A DNA stretch of 64,000 nt from Streptococcus parasanguinis (GCF_016648855.1 NZ_JACLQU010000001.1:1-64000); one strand, 5' to 3'. Shown: positions 1 through 9,090, counted from the stretch's first letter. The notes: a model not told the origin generated them from the sequence alone. Made by a program: numbers and translations.

Positions 1-72
1 CTTAGGTCCAAAACTAAGTCATGGAACTTCTTCGAAGTTCGCTGACGTCCGTACTCACCTAAGGAAAGTTTC
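1..72. repeat. Structured intergenic repeat, copy A (cut by window edge)
   Basis: The segment shares a block with 31607-31661: TCATGG, then a 17-base hairpin (GAACTTC-TTC-GAAGTTC), then 30 identical bases ending in AAGGAAAGTT. A second short hairpin (CTTAG...CTAAG, 1-18) precedes TCATGG, as a longer hairpin does in copy B. Both copies lie just past the stop codon of a minus-strand gene (here pheT). I do not recognise it as BOX or RUP. It is probably a dispersed streptococcal 3'-UTR repeat; its left end is outside the window. Confidence 0.75.
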
Positions 73-93
73 TAAGATGTTTTGAACTAAATC

Positions 94-2499
94 TTAACGC
101 ACTTCTGCATTGACTTTTTCTTCAAGTGACGCTTGGATTTTTTCCATGTAGCGAGCGACTTCTTCATCCGTCAAACTATCTTCTGGATTTTGGAAGGTCA
201 AACTGTAGGCCATAGACTTCATGCCAAGTCCTAGTTTTTCACCGGAGAAGACGTCAAAGAGTTTGATGTCTGTCAAACGTTTTACGCCAGCAGCTTGAAT
301 CGCATCAACCACTTCTTGGTGGGTCACTTCTGCTTTGAGAAGAAGGGCGATATCACGGCTCACGGCTGGGAATTTAGTGATTTCCACAAAGGCTGCGGCT
401 GGTTGAAGAGCTGCTTCAATAGCAGATAAGTTCAATTCTGCCACATAGGTTTCTGGGATATCATAAGCCTTAGCTGTTACAGGGTGGACTTGTCCCAAGA
501 CCCCAATCACTTGGTCACCAAGTGAGAGCAAGGCTGTACGCCCTGGGTGGAGACTCTTGATTTCAGAAGTTGCTGTATAAGTCACATCAAGACCCAAGCG
601 AGCAAAGAGGGCTTCCAAAATTCCCTTGGCATAGAAGAAGTCAACTGGAACAGCTGCAGTTTGGAAGTCTTTTTCAGCGACTAGACCAGTTAAAGCAAAG
701 GCAAAGCTGTTGATTTCGTTTGGTAAGTCTTCTTTTGGATTTCCTGTCTGTTCAAAGACTTTTCCGATCTCGTAGAGGGCCAAATCTTTGTTCTTACGAG
801 CGACGTTGTAAGCTACGGTATCCAAGATTCCTGAGATCATATTTTGACGGAGGACTGAACGATCCACAGTCATTGGCCACATGAGCTCTGTTAAGTTACT
901 TGGCGCAGTTGTGAATTCCACGGCTTTTTCAGGAGTTGTCAAGGCATAAGTGATGATTTCAGTCAAGCCTGCTCCTTCAGCAATGGTCCGAACTTGACGA
1001 CGCAATTTTTGAGTCGCTGTCAATTCACCTGCTGTCCCGTCATCTTTTGGAAGGGTTGCTGGTAATTTGTCATAACCGTAAATCCGAGCAATTTCTTCAA
1101 AGAGGTCCGCTTCGATGGTGATGTCCCAACGGCGACGTGGAACGCTTACTGTGAAGCTGTCAGCATTTCCAGAAAGACCAAATCCAAGGCGACGGAAGAC
1201 ATCTTCGACATCCGCGTAGGAAAGCTCTGTTCCAAGGACACGGTTCACGTCTGCAAGAGTGGAAGAAACTTCCACATCTGAAGTATCCAACTGACCTGCT
1301 GAAACAATGCCCTTACGCACGGTCGCACCAGCAAGCTCTGCAATCATGCTTGCTGCCGCATCAAGGGCTTCATTAACGGTTGCCACGTTGATCCCTTTTT
1401 CAAAGCGAGAAGATGATTCAGAACGAAGGTTGAGGCGACCGCTTGTCTTACGGATCGATTTGCCATTGAAGACAGCTGCTTCAAGGACGACACGACTAGA
1501 CTTTTCAGAGATTTCTGTAGCCTCTCCCCCCATGACACCTGCAAGGGCAACAGGTTTATCAGCAACCGTAATCACGAGGTCACTTGTTTCCAACTCACGC
1601 TCTTCCCCGTCCAAGGTCACCAATTTCTCACCTGCACGCGCTTCACGCACACGGATGTCAGTTCCTTCAAAGGTATCCAAGTCAAAGGCATGCATAGGCT
1701 GACCAAAGTAAAGCAGGATATAGTTGGTCACGTCGACCACATTATTGATGGGACGGATACCTTCATTCATGAGGAGGTTTTGCAACCATTGTGGACTTGG
1801 TGCGATGGTTACATTGTCCAAGATACGAGCTGCATAGTAAGGAGCCTTGTCTGTATCAATGCTGATAGAAAGAGCATCCGCTGCAACTTGGTCTGTTTCG
1901 GTCAAGGTAAAGTCTTTGAAGTTCACAGCCTTGTCATAGATGGCTGCTACTTCATGTGCTACCCCACGCATCGAAAGGGCATCTGCACGGTTTGGAGTGA
2001 TAGAAAGCTCGATGATTTCATCATCCAAGTCTAGGTAAGAGAAGACTTCTTCTCCTGGAACAGCATCTTCTGGCAAGATTTGGATGCCATCTGCAAATTC
2101 TTTCGGTACAACGGAGTCAGAAATACCCAACTCACCAAGTGAACAGATCATCCCAAGGGATTCCAAACCACGGATTTTCCCTTTTTTAATCTTGTAGTTA
2201 TCTGCGATGCGAGCACCTGGAAGAGCCACCATAACCTTGATGCCTGCACGCACATTTGGTGCTCCACAGACGATTTGACGCGCTTCTTCTTCACCCACAT
2301 TAACTTGGCAGACATGAAGGTGTGTCTCTGGTACATCTTCACAAGACAAAACTTCTCCGACGACAATTTTTGAGAGACCAGCAGCAGGTGATTCCACACC
2401 TTCTACTTCGATCCCTGTGGTTGACATTTTTTCAGCCAACTCTTCTGATGGCACATCAATGTCCACCAATTGTTTTAACCATTTATATGATACTAACAT
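94..2499 (-). CDS. pheT: Phenylalanine--tRNA ligase beta subunit
   Basis: PheT is the large subunit of the cytoplasmic alpha2beta2 enzyme that charges tRNA-Phe. The 801 residues match the family length. The N-terminal OB-fold tRNA-binding domain lies near residues 40-150 ([19 protein letters not shown]). The B3/B4 editing and B5 domains follow in the middle, and the C-terminal anticodon-binding FDX-ACB domain holds [13 protein letters not shown] chose the start at MLVSYKW because streptococcal PheT begins this way; an in-frame ATG four codons upstream (2511) is the alternative, and neither has a strong ribosome site. It is the last gene of pheS-GNAT-pheT, about 70 bases after the acetyltransferase, and should share the Phe T-box upstream of pheS. 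Confidence 0.97.
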   Translation of the reverse strand: MLVSYKWLKQLVDIDVPSEELAEKMSTTGIEVEGVESPAAGLSKIVVGEVLSCEDVPETHLHVCQVNVGEEEARQIVCGAPNVRAGIKVMVALPGARIADNYKIKKGKIRGLESLGMICSLGELGISDSVVPKEFADGIQILPEDAVPGEEVFSYLDLDDEIIELSITPNRADALSMRGVAHEVAAIYDKAVNFKDFTLTETDQVAADALSISIDTDKAPYYAARILDNVTIAPSPQWLQNLLMNEGIRPINNVVDVTNYILLYFGQPMHAFDLDTFEGTDIRVREARAGEKLVTLDGEERELETSDLVITVADKPVALAGVMGGEATEISEKSSRVVLEAAVFNGKSIRKTSGRLNLRSESSSRFEKGINVATVNEALDAAASMIAELAGATVRKGIVSAGQLDTSDVEVSSTLADVNRVLGTELSYADVEDVFRRLGFGLSGNADSFTVSVPRRRWDITIEADLFEEIARIYGYDKLPATLPKDDGTAGELTATQKLRRQVRTIAEGAGLTEIITYALTTPEKAVEFTTAPSNLTELMWPMTVDRSVLRQNMISGILDTVAYNVARKNKDLALYEIGKVFEQTGNPKEDLPNEINSFAFALTGLVAEKDFQTAAVPVDFFYAKGILEALFARLGLDVTYTATSEIKSLHPGRTALLSLGDQVIGVLGQVHPVTAKAYDIPETYVAELNLSAIEAALQPAAAFVEITKFPAVSRDIALLLKAEVTHQEVVDAIQAAGVKRLTDIKLFDVFSGEKLGLGMKSMAYSLTFQNPEDSLTDEEVARYMEKIQASLEEKVNAEVR

Positions 2500-2572
2500 A
2501 ATTCCGATCATAAGATCCCACTAGGTGAGATCTTCTCAATTCCTTTCTCTCAATTTGAACCCACAATTAAGC

Positions 2573-3097
2573 TTACGGATTCTCCTTCAAATGCTTGCGC
2601 AACAACCAGTCTGTATCTACGGTATCTCCGGTGATATACTGGTGTTCACTAAATCGTTCAAATCCAAAGCGGTAGTAAAAATTTTGCGCCTTAAAATTGC
2701 GTTCCCATACACCTAACCAGGCCCACTCAAAGCCACGGCTCTTGGCTTGATCCAGCGCAAAGGTAAACATTTCCTTGCCGAAACCAGCTCCATGACATTG
2801 CTTCTTGACATAGATCCGTTGGATCTCAAAGGACTTGTCCATCTCTACTTGCTCCGTCTGCGCTTGCCCCCAGTTGATCTTGAGAAAACCACAGATTTCT
2901 TGATCTTCATTGAGGACAAAATAGGTTTCAGATTCTGGATCTAGCAGATCCTTCTCGATTTGCTCCAAAGAGAGCACCGTAGAGAAGTAATCTTCCAAAT
3001 CTTCCTCAACAATATAGGGACCAAAGGTATCCCGATAGGTTTCCACTTCTAGGTCACGTAAGGTCTCTAATTGATCGATTTTTACTCTAACTAACAT
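2573..3097 (-). CDS. GNAT family N-acetyltransferase
   Basis: This 174-residue cytoplasmic protein has the GNAT fold. The acetyl-CoA loop is visible as RIYVKKQCHGAGFGKEMF (about residues 90-107), followed by the C-terminal GVWERNFKAQNFYYRFGF motif typical of the family. The substrate cannot be read from sequence; relatives acetylate amines or protein N termini. It starts two bases after the pheS stop without a clear Shine-Dalgarno, so it probably depends on translational coupling. A GNAT gene between pheS and pheT is a known streptococcal arrangement, which puts it under the Phe T-box. Whether it has anything to do with tRNA charging is unknown. Confidence 0.9.
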   Translation of the reverse strand: MLVRVKIDQLETLRDLEVETYRDTFGPYIVEEDLEDYFSTVLSLEQIEKDLLDPESETYFVLNEDQEICGFLKINWGQAQTEQVEMDKSFEIQRIYVKKQCHGAGFGKEMFTFALDQAKSRGFEWAWLGVWERNFKAQNFYYRFGFERFSEHQYITGDTVDTDWLLRKHLKENP

Positions 3098-3099
3098 GA

Positions 3100-4146
3100 T
3101 TATTTAAACTGTTCTGAGAAGCGAACATCTCCTTGATAGAAGCCACGGATATCATTGATTCCGTAACGAAGCATGGCCACACGCTCTTGACCAAGTCCAA
3201 AGGCAAATCCTGAATAGATTGTTGGATCAATGCCACTCATCTCAAGGACGCGTGGGTGAACCATACCAGCTCCCATGATTTCGATCCAACCTGTCTTCTT
3301 ACATACGTTACATCCCGCTCCACCACACTTGAAGCAAGAAACGTCCACTTCAACCGATGGCTCAGTAAATGGGAAGTAAGAAGGACGCAAACGGATTTGA
3401 CGTTCTGCACCAAACATCTTTTGCACGATCAATTGAAGCGTTCCTTGAAGATCGGCCATAGAAATGCTTTTCCCAACGACCAAGCCTTCGATTTGATGGA
3501 ATTGGTGGCTGTGGGTCGCATCATCCGTATCCCGACGGAAAACCCGCCCTGGAGAGATCATCTTCAATGGTCCCTTGCTAAAGTCATGCGCATCCATCGC
3601 CCGCGCCTGTACAGGTGAGGTATGGGTCCGAAGCAAGATTTCTTCTGTGATATAGAAGGTATCCTGCATATCCCGCGCTGGGTGATCTTTAGGCAGATTC
3701 ATACGTTCAAAGTTATAGTAGTCTTGCTCCACTTCAAAGCCGTCCACAACTTGGTAGCCCATCCCGATAAAGATATCTTCGATTTCTTCACTGGTTTGAG
3801 TCAAGATATGACGGTAACCACTAGCAACCGGACGACCTGGAAGCGTCACATCGATGCTTTCGCTAGCTAGTTTCGCTTGGACTTTCTTTTCTTCCAAGAG
3901 TTTGGTTATTTCTTCAAAGGCAGCCGTCAACACATCGCGGGCTTCATTGACGTGTTTCCCGATAACCGGACGCATCTCAGCAGAGACATCTTTCATCCCT
4001 TTGAGGATCTCAGTCAGAGATCCTTTTTTCCCAAGGACAGAGACCCGTAGTTCTTGCAATTCTTTTTCATTTTCAGCAGAGATCTGCTTCAATGCTGCCA
4101 GCGTTTCTTCACGAAGCGCTTTTAATTGTTCTTCAATCGTTGACAT
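3100..4146 (-). CDS. pheS: Phenylalanine--tRNA ligase alpha subunit
   Basis: PheS is the catalytic class II subunit of phenylalanyl-tRNA synthetase, 348 residues. The N-terminal coiled coil (first about 90 residues) binds tRNA. The catalytic domain shows [12 protein letters not shown], the class II motif-2 region [19 protein letters not shown], and motif 3 [18 protein letters not shown] near the C terminus. A Cys-rich insert ([16 protein letters not shown], about 275-290) is usual for bacterial PheS. The start ATG at 4146 is preceded by GGAGG five bases upstream; an upstream in-frame ATG at 4167 would leave that site inside the gene, so I reject it. It is the first gene of the operon and directly follows a T-box leader. 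Confidence 0.98.
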   Translation of the reverse strand: MSTIEEQLKALREETLAALKQISAENEKELQELRVSVLGKKGSLTEILKGMKDVSAEMRPVIGKHVNEARDVLTAAFEEITKLLEEKKVQAKLASESIDVTLPGRPVASGYRHILTQTSEEIEDIFIGMGYQVVDGFEVEQDYYNFERMNLPKDHPARDMQDTFYITEEILLRTHTSPVQARAMDAHDFSKGPLKMISPGRVFRRDTDDATHSHQFHQIEGLVVGKSISMADLQGTLQLIVQKMFGAERQIRLRPSYFPFTEPSVEVDVSCFKCGGAGCNVCKKTGWIEIMGAGMVHPRVLEMSGIDPTIYSGFAFGLGQERVAMLRYGINDIRGFYQGDVRFSEQFK

Positions 4147-4177
4147 ATTTCCTCCATCATGGTCCATCTACAGACAT

Positions 4178-4380
4178 AGAAAAAACCACGCACCAACACC
4201 CACATTCGGAGCGTTGACACGCGGTACCATCCGTTTTTTATCCGTAAACCAGACCTTAATTTCTAAATCCTTTACACAAGTGAATTCACTCAGCTTTCAT
4301 GCAAAGAGCTTTCAGTCACGGCTCTTCTCCCTGTCGCACTTCCCTTGAGATACTAGTCTTGCAGATTTCTATTCAATTAC
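4178..4380 (-). promoter_or_regulatory. T-box leader (Phe) upstream of pheS
   Basis: Read on the minus strand, the leader has a Stem I whose distal side carries GAATTCACTTG, with TTC as the likely Phe specifier. It then has the T-box core TGGTACCGCG (about 4216-4225) and a terminator (ACGCTCC...GGTGCGT followed by TTTTTT, about 4178-4206). Uncharged tRNA-Phe should stabilise the antiterminator and switch pheS-GNAT-pheT on. The T-box core is seen directly; the specifier assignment fits the downstream gene. Confidence 0.93.
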
Positions 4381-4385
4381 TACTT

Positions 4386-4414
4386 AGTTTATCAGATTTT
4401 TAGTTAAAAAACAA
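4386..4414 (-). promoter_or_regulatory. Promoter of the pheS T-box transcript
   Basis: On the minus strand a -35 TTGTTT (4409-4414) and a -10 TAAACT (4386-4391) are separated by 17 bases, immediately upstream of the leader. Confidence 0.7.
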
Positions 4415-4460
4415 GTTAGATGAGACCAATTCACTAGAAAAAGGAACAAGAGACAGTGCA

Positions 4461-4880
4461 TTATCTATTTGCCTTGTCTATTTCATCTGCTTGCCTTTTC
4501 AATAGAAGAGTGGCTGCTTGGTTAAAACCATCACACCAGTTATACCATTTTGCTTCATACTCATCTTGAGGTAAGATATGATGTTTTAAATCCAAAACAG
4601 AGGTTATCTTTCTTTCCTCACAAGCTTGCGCATAGAGAGCATACAACTCATCGCCACCATCTCTATCAAACTCAGCAGAAATCGTATCCCGATCTGCCAA
4701 TAAAGCCTGATAAGCCCTGTGATGCCCGTCTGTAATCAAGAAGCGATTTCCAAATGCAAGAACACTAATTGGATCCACATTGATGATGTCTGCCGACTGA
4801 TCCAGCATCTGGATAGCTTGTAACTTCTTTTCTGATAAATATAGTTGGGTCGGATGAAGATCTGTTATCTTAACTTCCAT
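4461..4880 (-). CDS. ParB/Srx-fold N-terminal-domain-like protein
   Basis: This is a small soluble protein of 139 residues. The segment ISVLAFGNRFLITDGHHRAY (about 45-64) has the ParB N-terminal signature, in which a D-G-H-H-R loop contacts phosphate or nucleotide. No helix-turn-helix DNA-binding domain follows, so it is not a chromosome-partitioning ParB; stand-alone ParB-fold proteins include nucleases, CTPases and kinases. The start at 4880 is chosen because GAGGAGAAAG lies seven bases upstream; the longer ORF adds nine residues before that site. It lies about 120 bases downstream of trpX on the same strand, with no obvious terminator between, so read-through from the Trp T-box promoter is possible. 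Function unknown. Confidence 0.8.
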   Translation of the reverse strand: MEVKITDLHPTQLYLSEKKLQAIQMLDQSADIINVDPISVLAFGNRFLITDGHHRAYQALLADRDTISAEFDRDGGDELYALYAQACEERKITSVLDLKHHILPQDEYEAKWYNWCDGFNQAATLLLKRQADEIDKANR

Positions 4881-5003
4881 ATCTTTCTCCTCTACCATGA
4901 GTAACATAGTTGGTCATGAGCACTGGTAGACATTTTTAATGGTCACGATTTAAAGACCTGCCAAAGCCAAATTCCCCTGCCATTCTTGTGATTCGTTTCC
5001 TTT

Positions 5004-6005
5004 TTATTTAATGACTTGTCCAGCATCTTTCAAGACAGATTCTGGAATAGTAATGCCCAATTCATCTGCGACTTTTTTATTGATGACAGATTTTCCTTGG
5101 CTAAAGATTTCAACAGGTGTATCCGCAGGTTTTTGACCTTTCAAAATCTTCGCAGCCATTTTACCAGTTGCTACTCCAAGATCATGTTGGTCGACAACGA
5201 CTGAACCAAGACCACCAGCTTCTACCATAGCTGTCGCACTTGGGAAGATTGGTTTTTTAGCTGTTTTGTTGGCTTCGACAACTGTTGAGAAGGCTGATGC
5301 GATAGTATTGTCGATTGGAACCCAGATGGCATCGACTTTGCCTGACATTACAGACACAGTGGAAGCAATTTCGTTTGTAGAAGGAACAGAATAAGGAACG
5401 ACCTTGTAGCCTGCTTTTTCAGCCAATTTTGTAAATTCTTCTACTTGAGATTTTGAGTTATCTTCACTGGTTGAGTACAGGATCCCAATTGTTTTCACGT
5501 TTGGAGTCAACTCTTTGATCAATTTCAACTGTTGCTCAGTTGGATTGTGGTCAGATACCCCAGTGATATTGCCACCTGGTTTTTTCAAATCTTTGACCAA
5601 GTTTGCGCCGACCGGATCAGTGACAGCTCCCATAACGATGGGTTTGTCTTTGGTTGCACTAGCCAAACCTTGAGCAGATGGAGTTGCAATCCCAATCAAG
5701 ACTTGGTTATCCTTGTCTACCAATTGTTTACTCATGGTCGCAACTTTGTTTTGGTCGCCTTCTGCATTGAGGAAATCAATGTCCACTTTATCCTTGTCAT
5801 AACCTTCTTCAGCTAAACCATCTTGAATCCCCTTGTAGATCAAGTCAAGCGAAGGGTGGCTGACCAACTGCAAGACCCCAACTTTAGCCTTTTCATTGCT
5901 GTTTGCTGCCTTGTTGTCTTTGCCTGCTGTAGCTGAATAGATCGCTGTCCCAATGACTGCTGCTGCAATCAAACCAATAATTCCCATTAACCGTTTATTT
6001 TTCAT
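5004..6005 (-). CDS. trpX: Tryptophan-type ABC transporter substrate-binding protein TrpX
   Basis: This 333-residue extracellular binding protein belongs to the ABC-sugar-bind-like/TrpX family (periplasmic-binding fold type I), with QLVSHPSLDLIYKGI (about 45-60) and VMGAVTDPVGANLV typical. An N-terminal hydrophobic segment (about residues 5-27) anchors it. There is no lipobox cysteine, so it is probably held by an uncleaved signal anchor. The Trp-specifier T-box in its leader supports tryptophan as ligand. The usual downstream permease and ATPase genes are missing here: the next minus-strand gene is the ParB-fold protein. It must therefore work with a transporter encoded elsewhere, or be an orphan. 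Confidence 0.9.
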   Translation of the reverse strand: MKNKRLMGIIGLIAAAVIGTAIYSATAGKDNKAANSNEKAKVGVLQLVSHPSLDLIYKGIQDGLAEEGYDKDKVDIDFLNAEGDQNKVATMSKQLVDKDNQVLIGIATPSAQGLASATKDKPIVMGAVTDPVGANLVKDLKKPGGNITGVSDHNPTEQQLKLIKELTPNVKTIGILYSTSEDNSKSQVEEFTKLAEKAGYKVVPYSVPSTNEIASTVSVMSGKVDAIWVPIDNTIASAFSTVVEANKTAKKPIFPSATAMVEAGGLGSVVVDQHDLGVATGKMAAKILKGQKPADTPVEIFSQGKSVINKKVADELGITIPESVLKDAGQVIK

Positions 6006-6103
6006 TTTTAATACCTCTTCTATTTTTCATTTTCTTCTTTTTTTCCATCATCTAAAGACTGTGACGCCATCGTTTCTTCATATCTTTTCTCCCTTCTCAT
6101 CTA

Positions 6104-6358
6104 AAACAAAAAACACGCCCACACATAGCAAAAGCTATGTGAGGACGTGTCATCGCGGTGCCACCTCACTTATGGGAAAAGGATAGTCTCCCCCATATCT
6201 CTGTCTTGTCTAGCAACAAGTTGCACGATAAGGTGTGCCAACCGAATTTTTATTGTTTCAAATTCATCTCATCATTAGTCCAATTTCATAAACTGCCGCT
6301 ACCTACTCTCAGCAACCGTAGGCTCTCTTGAAACTTTCATTTACTACTTTTCTAATTT
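6104..6358 (-). promoter_or_regulatory. T-box leader (Trp) upstream of trpX
   Basis: On the minus strand, Stem I is closed by GTTTCAA/TTTGAAAC, and its specifier loop reads GAAATTGGACTAATGA, giving TGG (Trp). The T-box core AGGTGGCACCGCGATG follows (about 6153-6168). A strong terminator comes next, with stem arms ACACGTCC...GGGCGTGT and an inner CACATAGC/GCTATGTG, then TTTTTT (about 6104-6150). Low charged tRNA-Trp should allow read-through into trpX. Confidence 0.93.
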
Positions 6359-6363
6359 CTTAC

Positions 6364-6392
6364 ATTTTAAAGTTTTCTTTCAAAAATGTCAA
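6364..6392 (-). promoter_or_regulatory. Promoter of the trpX T-box transcript
   Basis: On the minus strand a consensus -35 TTGACA (6387-6392), a 17-base spacer and a -10 TAAAAT (6364-6369) are seen. Transcription should start near 6357, at the beginning of the T-box. Confidence 0.85.
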
Positions 6393-6410
6393 TACTTTTT
6401 CTGCATTTTT

Positions 6411-6426
6411 TTGAAAACGTTCGCAT
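6411..6426. promoter_or_regulatory. Possible CcpA cre site between trpX and rqcH promoters
   Basis: TTGAAAACGTTCGCAT matches the cre consensus WTGNNARCGNWWWCAW at all but two positions. It lies about 18 bases upstream of the trpX -35 box and about 50 bases upstream of the rqcH -10 box. Carbon control of either gene is inference. Confidence 0.35.
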
Positions 6427-6474
6427 TTTCTATTGAACAGCCCCTAGCTTCTTTCTGGGATTTCCGCACTAATT

Positions 6475-6483
6475 TTGATATAA
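6475..6483 (+). promoter_or_regulatory. Extended -10 promoter of rqcH/pavA
   Basis: TGATATAAT is an extended -10 hexamer with no good -35. It gives a leader of about 30 bases ending in the TGAGGA ribosome site. Confidence 0.65.
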
Positions 6484-6519
6484 TTTACTAGAATAAACGC
6501 TAGAATGATGAGGAATCCC

Positions 6520-8181
6520 ATGTCTTTTGATGGATTTTTTTTACACCATATGGTGCAAGAATTGAAGGCCGAACTCTTGAGTGGTCGCATTCAAAAAATT
6601 AACCAACCCTTCGAGCAAGAATTGGTGCTTCAAATCCGAGGCAATCGAAAAAACCAAAAACTCTTGCTCTCTGCCCATTCTGTCTTCGGACGGATCCAAC
6701 GGACCCAGACCAACTTTGAAAATCCTGCCTTTCCCAATACCTTTATTATGGTTATGCGCAAATATCTTCAAGGCGCTGTCATTGAAGGGATTGAGCAAAT
6801 GGAAAACGACCGGATTCTTGAGATCCGTGTCTCCAATAAAAACGAAATTGGAGATGCCATTTCTGTCAGCCTCATGATCGAAATCATGGGCAAGCACAGT
6901 AATATTATTCTCCTGGACCGCACCAGCAATAAAATCATCGAAGCTATCAAACATGTCGGCTTCTCACAAAATAGCTACCGGACCATTCTCCCTGGATCAA
7001 CCTATGTAGCTCCTCCGAAAACCAACTCGGTCAATCCTTTTACAATTGGAGATGAAGCTCTTTTTGCCCTTCTTCACAAGGAAGAATTAAGCCCAAAGAA
7101 CCTTCAAAAATGTTTCCAAGGTTTGGGGCGAGATACAGCTCAAGAATTGGCCAAGCGACTTGAGACGGATGAAAAATTAAAGACCTTCCGTGCCTTTTTC
7201 CAATCTTCAACTGAGCCTCGCCTAACGACCAAATCCTTCTCGGCTATCCCCTTTGAGGATGCGACCAGTCAAACCTTTGAAACACTTTCTGATCTGCTGG
7301 ATGACTATTATCGAGACAAGGCTGAGCGCGATCGGGTGCAACAACAGGCCAGTGAATTAATCCGCAAGGTCGAAAACGATCTTGAAAAGAACCGGAAAAA
7401 ATTAGCCAAACAAGAAGCTGAGTTAGCGGCGACCGACAATGCGGAAGAATTCCGCCAAAAAGGAGAATTGCTGACAACCTTCCTCCATCAGGTACCAAAC
7501 GACCAAGACCAGGTTGTTTTGGATAATTACTATACCAACGAGCCCATTACCATCCAACTCAACAAAGCCCTGACCCCCAATCAAAATGCCCAACGCTACT
7601 TCAAACGCTACCAGAAGTTAAAAGAAGCCGTCAAACATTTGACCATCCTCATTCAAGAAACCAAGGAAACCATTTCTTATCTTGAAACGGTTGAAACAGC
7701 CCTTTCTCAAGCGAGCCTGGCTGAGGTGGCAGAAATTCGAGAAGAGCTAATCCAGACCGGCTTTATCAAACGGCGCAACCGTGAAAAAATTCATAAACGG
7801 AAAAAACCAGAAAAATACCTGGCGAGTGATGGAAAAACCATCATTTTAGTGGGTCGCAATAATCTGCAAAACGATGAACTGACCTTTAAAATTGCTAAAA
7901 AAGATGAACTCTGGTTCCATGCCAAGGATATCCCGGGAAGCCACGTCGTCATTACAGGAAATCTAAATCCATCGGATGAAGTGAAAACCGATGCTGCAGA
8001 GTTGGCGGCCTACTATTCCAAGGCCCGTCTCTCAAACCTGGTCCAAGTAGATATGATCGAAGCCAAGAAACTCAATAAACCAACTGGTGGAAAACCAGGT
8101 TTTGTCACCTACACTGGCCAAAAGACTCTGCGGGTCACTCCCGAAGAAGAAAAAATCAAAGCCATGAAATTAACAGACTGA
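6520..8181 (+). CDS. pavA: RqcH/NFACT protein, fibronectin-binding PavA/Fbp54 family
   Basis: This 553-residue protein is the streptococcal PavA/FbpA/Fbp54 homologue. It was long studied as a surface fibronectin-binding adhesin without signal peptide or LPXTG. The family is now known as RqcH, which binds stalled 50S subunits and adds C-terminal alanine tails. The NFACT-N domain covers about 1-260 (MSFDGFFLHHMVQEL, NEIGDAISVSLMIEIMGKHS). A coiled-coil arm follows (about 265-420, rich in Glu/Lys), then the NFACT-R domain (about 440-530) with DELWFHAKDIPGSHVV. The start at 6520 has TGAGGA just upstream; an ATG 15 bases earlier is in frame but lacks a site. No secretion signal is visible. It is monocistronic, followed by a repeat and a terminator. 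Confidence 0.95.
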   Translation: MSFDGFFLHHMVQELKAELLSGRIQKINQPFEQELVLQIRGNRKNQKLLLSAHSVFGRIQRTQTNFENPAFPNTFIMVMRKYLQGAVIEGIEQMENDRILEIRVSNKNEIGDAISVSLMIEIMGKHSNIILLDRTSNKIIEAIKHVGFSQNSYRTILPGSTYVAPPKTNSVNPFTIGDEALFALLHKEELSPKNLQKCFQGLGRDTAQELAKRLETDEKLKTFRAFFQSSTEPRLTTKSFSAIPFEDATSQTFETLSDLLDDYYRDKAERDRVQQQASELIRKVENDLEKNRKKLAKQEAELAATDNAEEFRQKGELLTTFLHQVPNDQDQVVLDNYYTNEPITIQLNKALTPNQNAQRYFKRYQKLKEAVKHLTILIQETKETISYLETVETALSQASLAEVAEIREELIQTGFIKRRNREKIHKRKKPEKYLASDGKTIILVGRNNLQNDELTFKIAKKDELWFHAKDIPGSHVVITGNLNPSDEVKTDAAELAAYYSKARLSNLVQVDMIEAKKLNKPTGGKPGFVTYTGQKTLRVTPEEEKIKAMKLTD

Positions 8182-8189
8182 TTTCAAAA

Positions 8190-8375
8190 ATAAAAGAGAG
8201 TAGGACAGAAATCGGTAATTCGTTAGAATTCGATTTCGTCGTCCCACCTCCGCACTGTTGAGTAGGGCTGTAAAAGCTGATGAAATCAGCGTAGTAGAGC
8301 CCACTCAACCACTGCGTCTTGCTCGACAATCCAAAAATAATTGAGAGGCTAGGACTTTTGTCCCAGCCTCTTTTT
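8190..8375. repeat. Long folded streptococcal intergenic repeat
   Basis: The element is nearly all self-complementary. AGGACAGAAATCG pairs with CGATTTCGTCGTCC. GTTGAGT, GGGCT and GCTGAT are nested against ATCAGC, AGCCC and ACTCAAC. The right end is a hairpin of GAGGCT-GGAC against GTCC-AGCCTC. The GTCCCACCTCCGCACTGTTG and CCACTGCGTCTTGCTCGAC modules resemble a dispersed element I associate with intergenic regions of mitis/sanguinis streptococci. It sits in the convergent gap between pavA and budA. Confidence 0.75.
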
Positions 8376-8377
8376 AT
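8345..8377 (+). terminator. Rho-independent terminator after pavA
   Basis: GAGGCTAGGAC and GTCCCAGCCTC form a stem with a TTTT loop, followed by TTTTTATT. It is the last module of the repeat. Confidence 0.8.
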
Positions 8378-9090
8378 TCTGCTTTATTGATGTCTTCTTT
8401 GACCTCATCAACATTGAATTTGGCAAAGAGGTACTGACGGTCTTGAACTGGGAAACGTTGATCCAGCTGATCGATGGCTCCCACCTCTACAATCCCTTCT
8501 GAAATGACAAAATCCATGACATGGCCACCAAAGGTGTGGTCATCTGAAATAAAGTGCAAATGATAACCAGCCACGCTCACGCCATGGAAAATTTCTGGTG
8601 TCCAAAAACCGACGATGGTTCCAGTGACATTTTCTCGTGTATACTCTGGCTGATGGGTTGCAACCTCTGCAAACTTCATCTCTGGTGTTGATTTTGGAAT
8701 CATACGGACATGCATCTTGGCAAAGTCACCACGAATCTTAATGGAGCGGAAAAGATTTTCCCCATCGTAATAAGATTCAATACGGGCTTCCAATTCCTCG
8801 TCCGTCATTTCAAAGCGTTGGCGGAAAATTACTTCTGCTTGGTGAGGGACGACTGCTGCATAAGGAACCTTGGCATCCAGAGAAACTTCGACTATTTCAG
8901 GATGATCACCTGATCCCTTGGCCTGATATGCCTTACCATCTAATACGATCAACTCTCCATCAATAGAATCAAGCGTCCCAACTCCTAGATCTCCGTGTTC
9001 CAAGAGTTCTCCAATCGTAAATGAACCCCCGTACAGACCCGCCATTAGGGCACCTAAGGTATTGTATTGAAAAAGTTTCACTGGTTCCAT
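8374..9090 (-). CDS. budA: Alpha-acetolactate decarboxylase
   Basis: The enzyme converts 2-acetolactate to acetoin in the cytoplasm, which removes pyruvate-derived acid and limits acetolactate for valine/leucine synthesis. The 238 residues match the family. The Zn ligands are visible in GYHLHFISDDHTFGGHVMDF (about residues 190-209), with HxH and a later His. The opening QYNTLGALMAGLYGGSFTIG is typical. GAGGAG precedes the ATG by seven bases. No acetolactate synthase gene is adjacent. Also named aldB or aldC in lactic acid bacteria. Confidence 0.95.
   Translation of the reverse strand: MEPVKLFQYNTLGALMAGLYGGSFTIGELLEHGDLGVGTLDSIDGELIVLDGKAYQAKGSGDHPEIVEVSLDAKVPYAAVVPHQAEVIFRQRFEMTDEELEARIESYYDGENLFRSIKIRGDFAKMHVRMIPKSTPEMKFAEVATHQPEYTRENVTGTIVGFWTPEIFHGVSVAGYHLHFISDDHTFGGHVMDFVISEGIVEVGAIDQLDQRFPVQDRQYLFAKFNVDEVKEDINKAE

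Noticed and set aside
1-72. Copy A and B as BOX elements or insertion-sequence ends
   Set aside because: The sequence does not match the BOX modules I know, and there is no transposase or target duplication beside either copy.
8190-8375. The long folded intergenic repeat as a new riboswitch
   Set aside because: It lies between convergent genes, ends in a terminator, and looks like a dispersed repeat.
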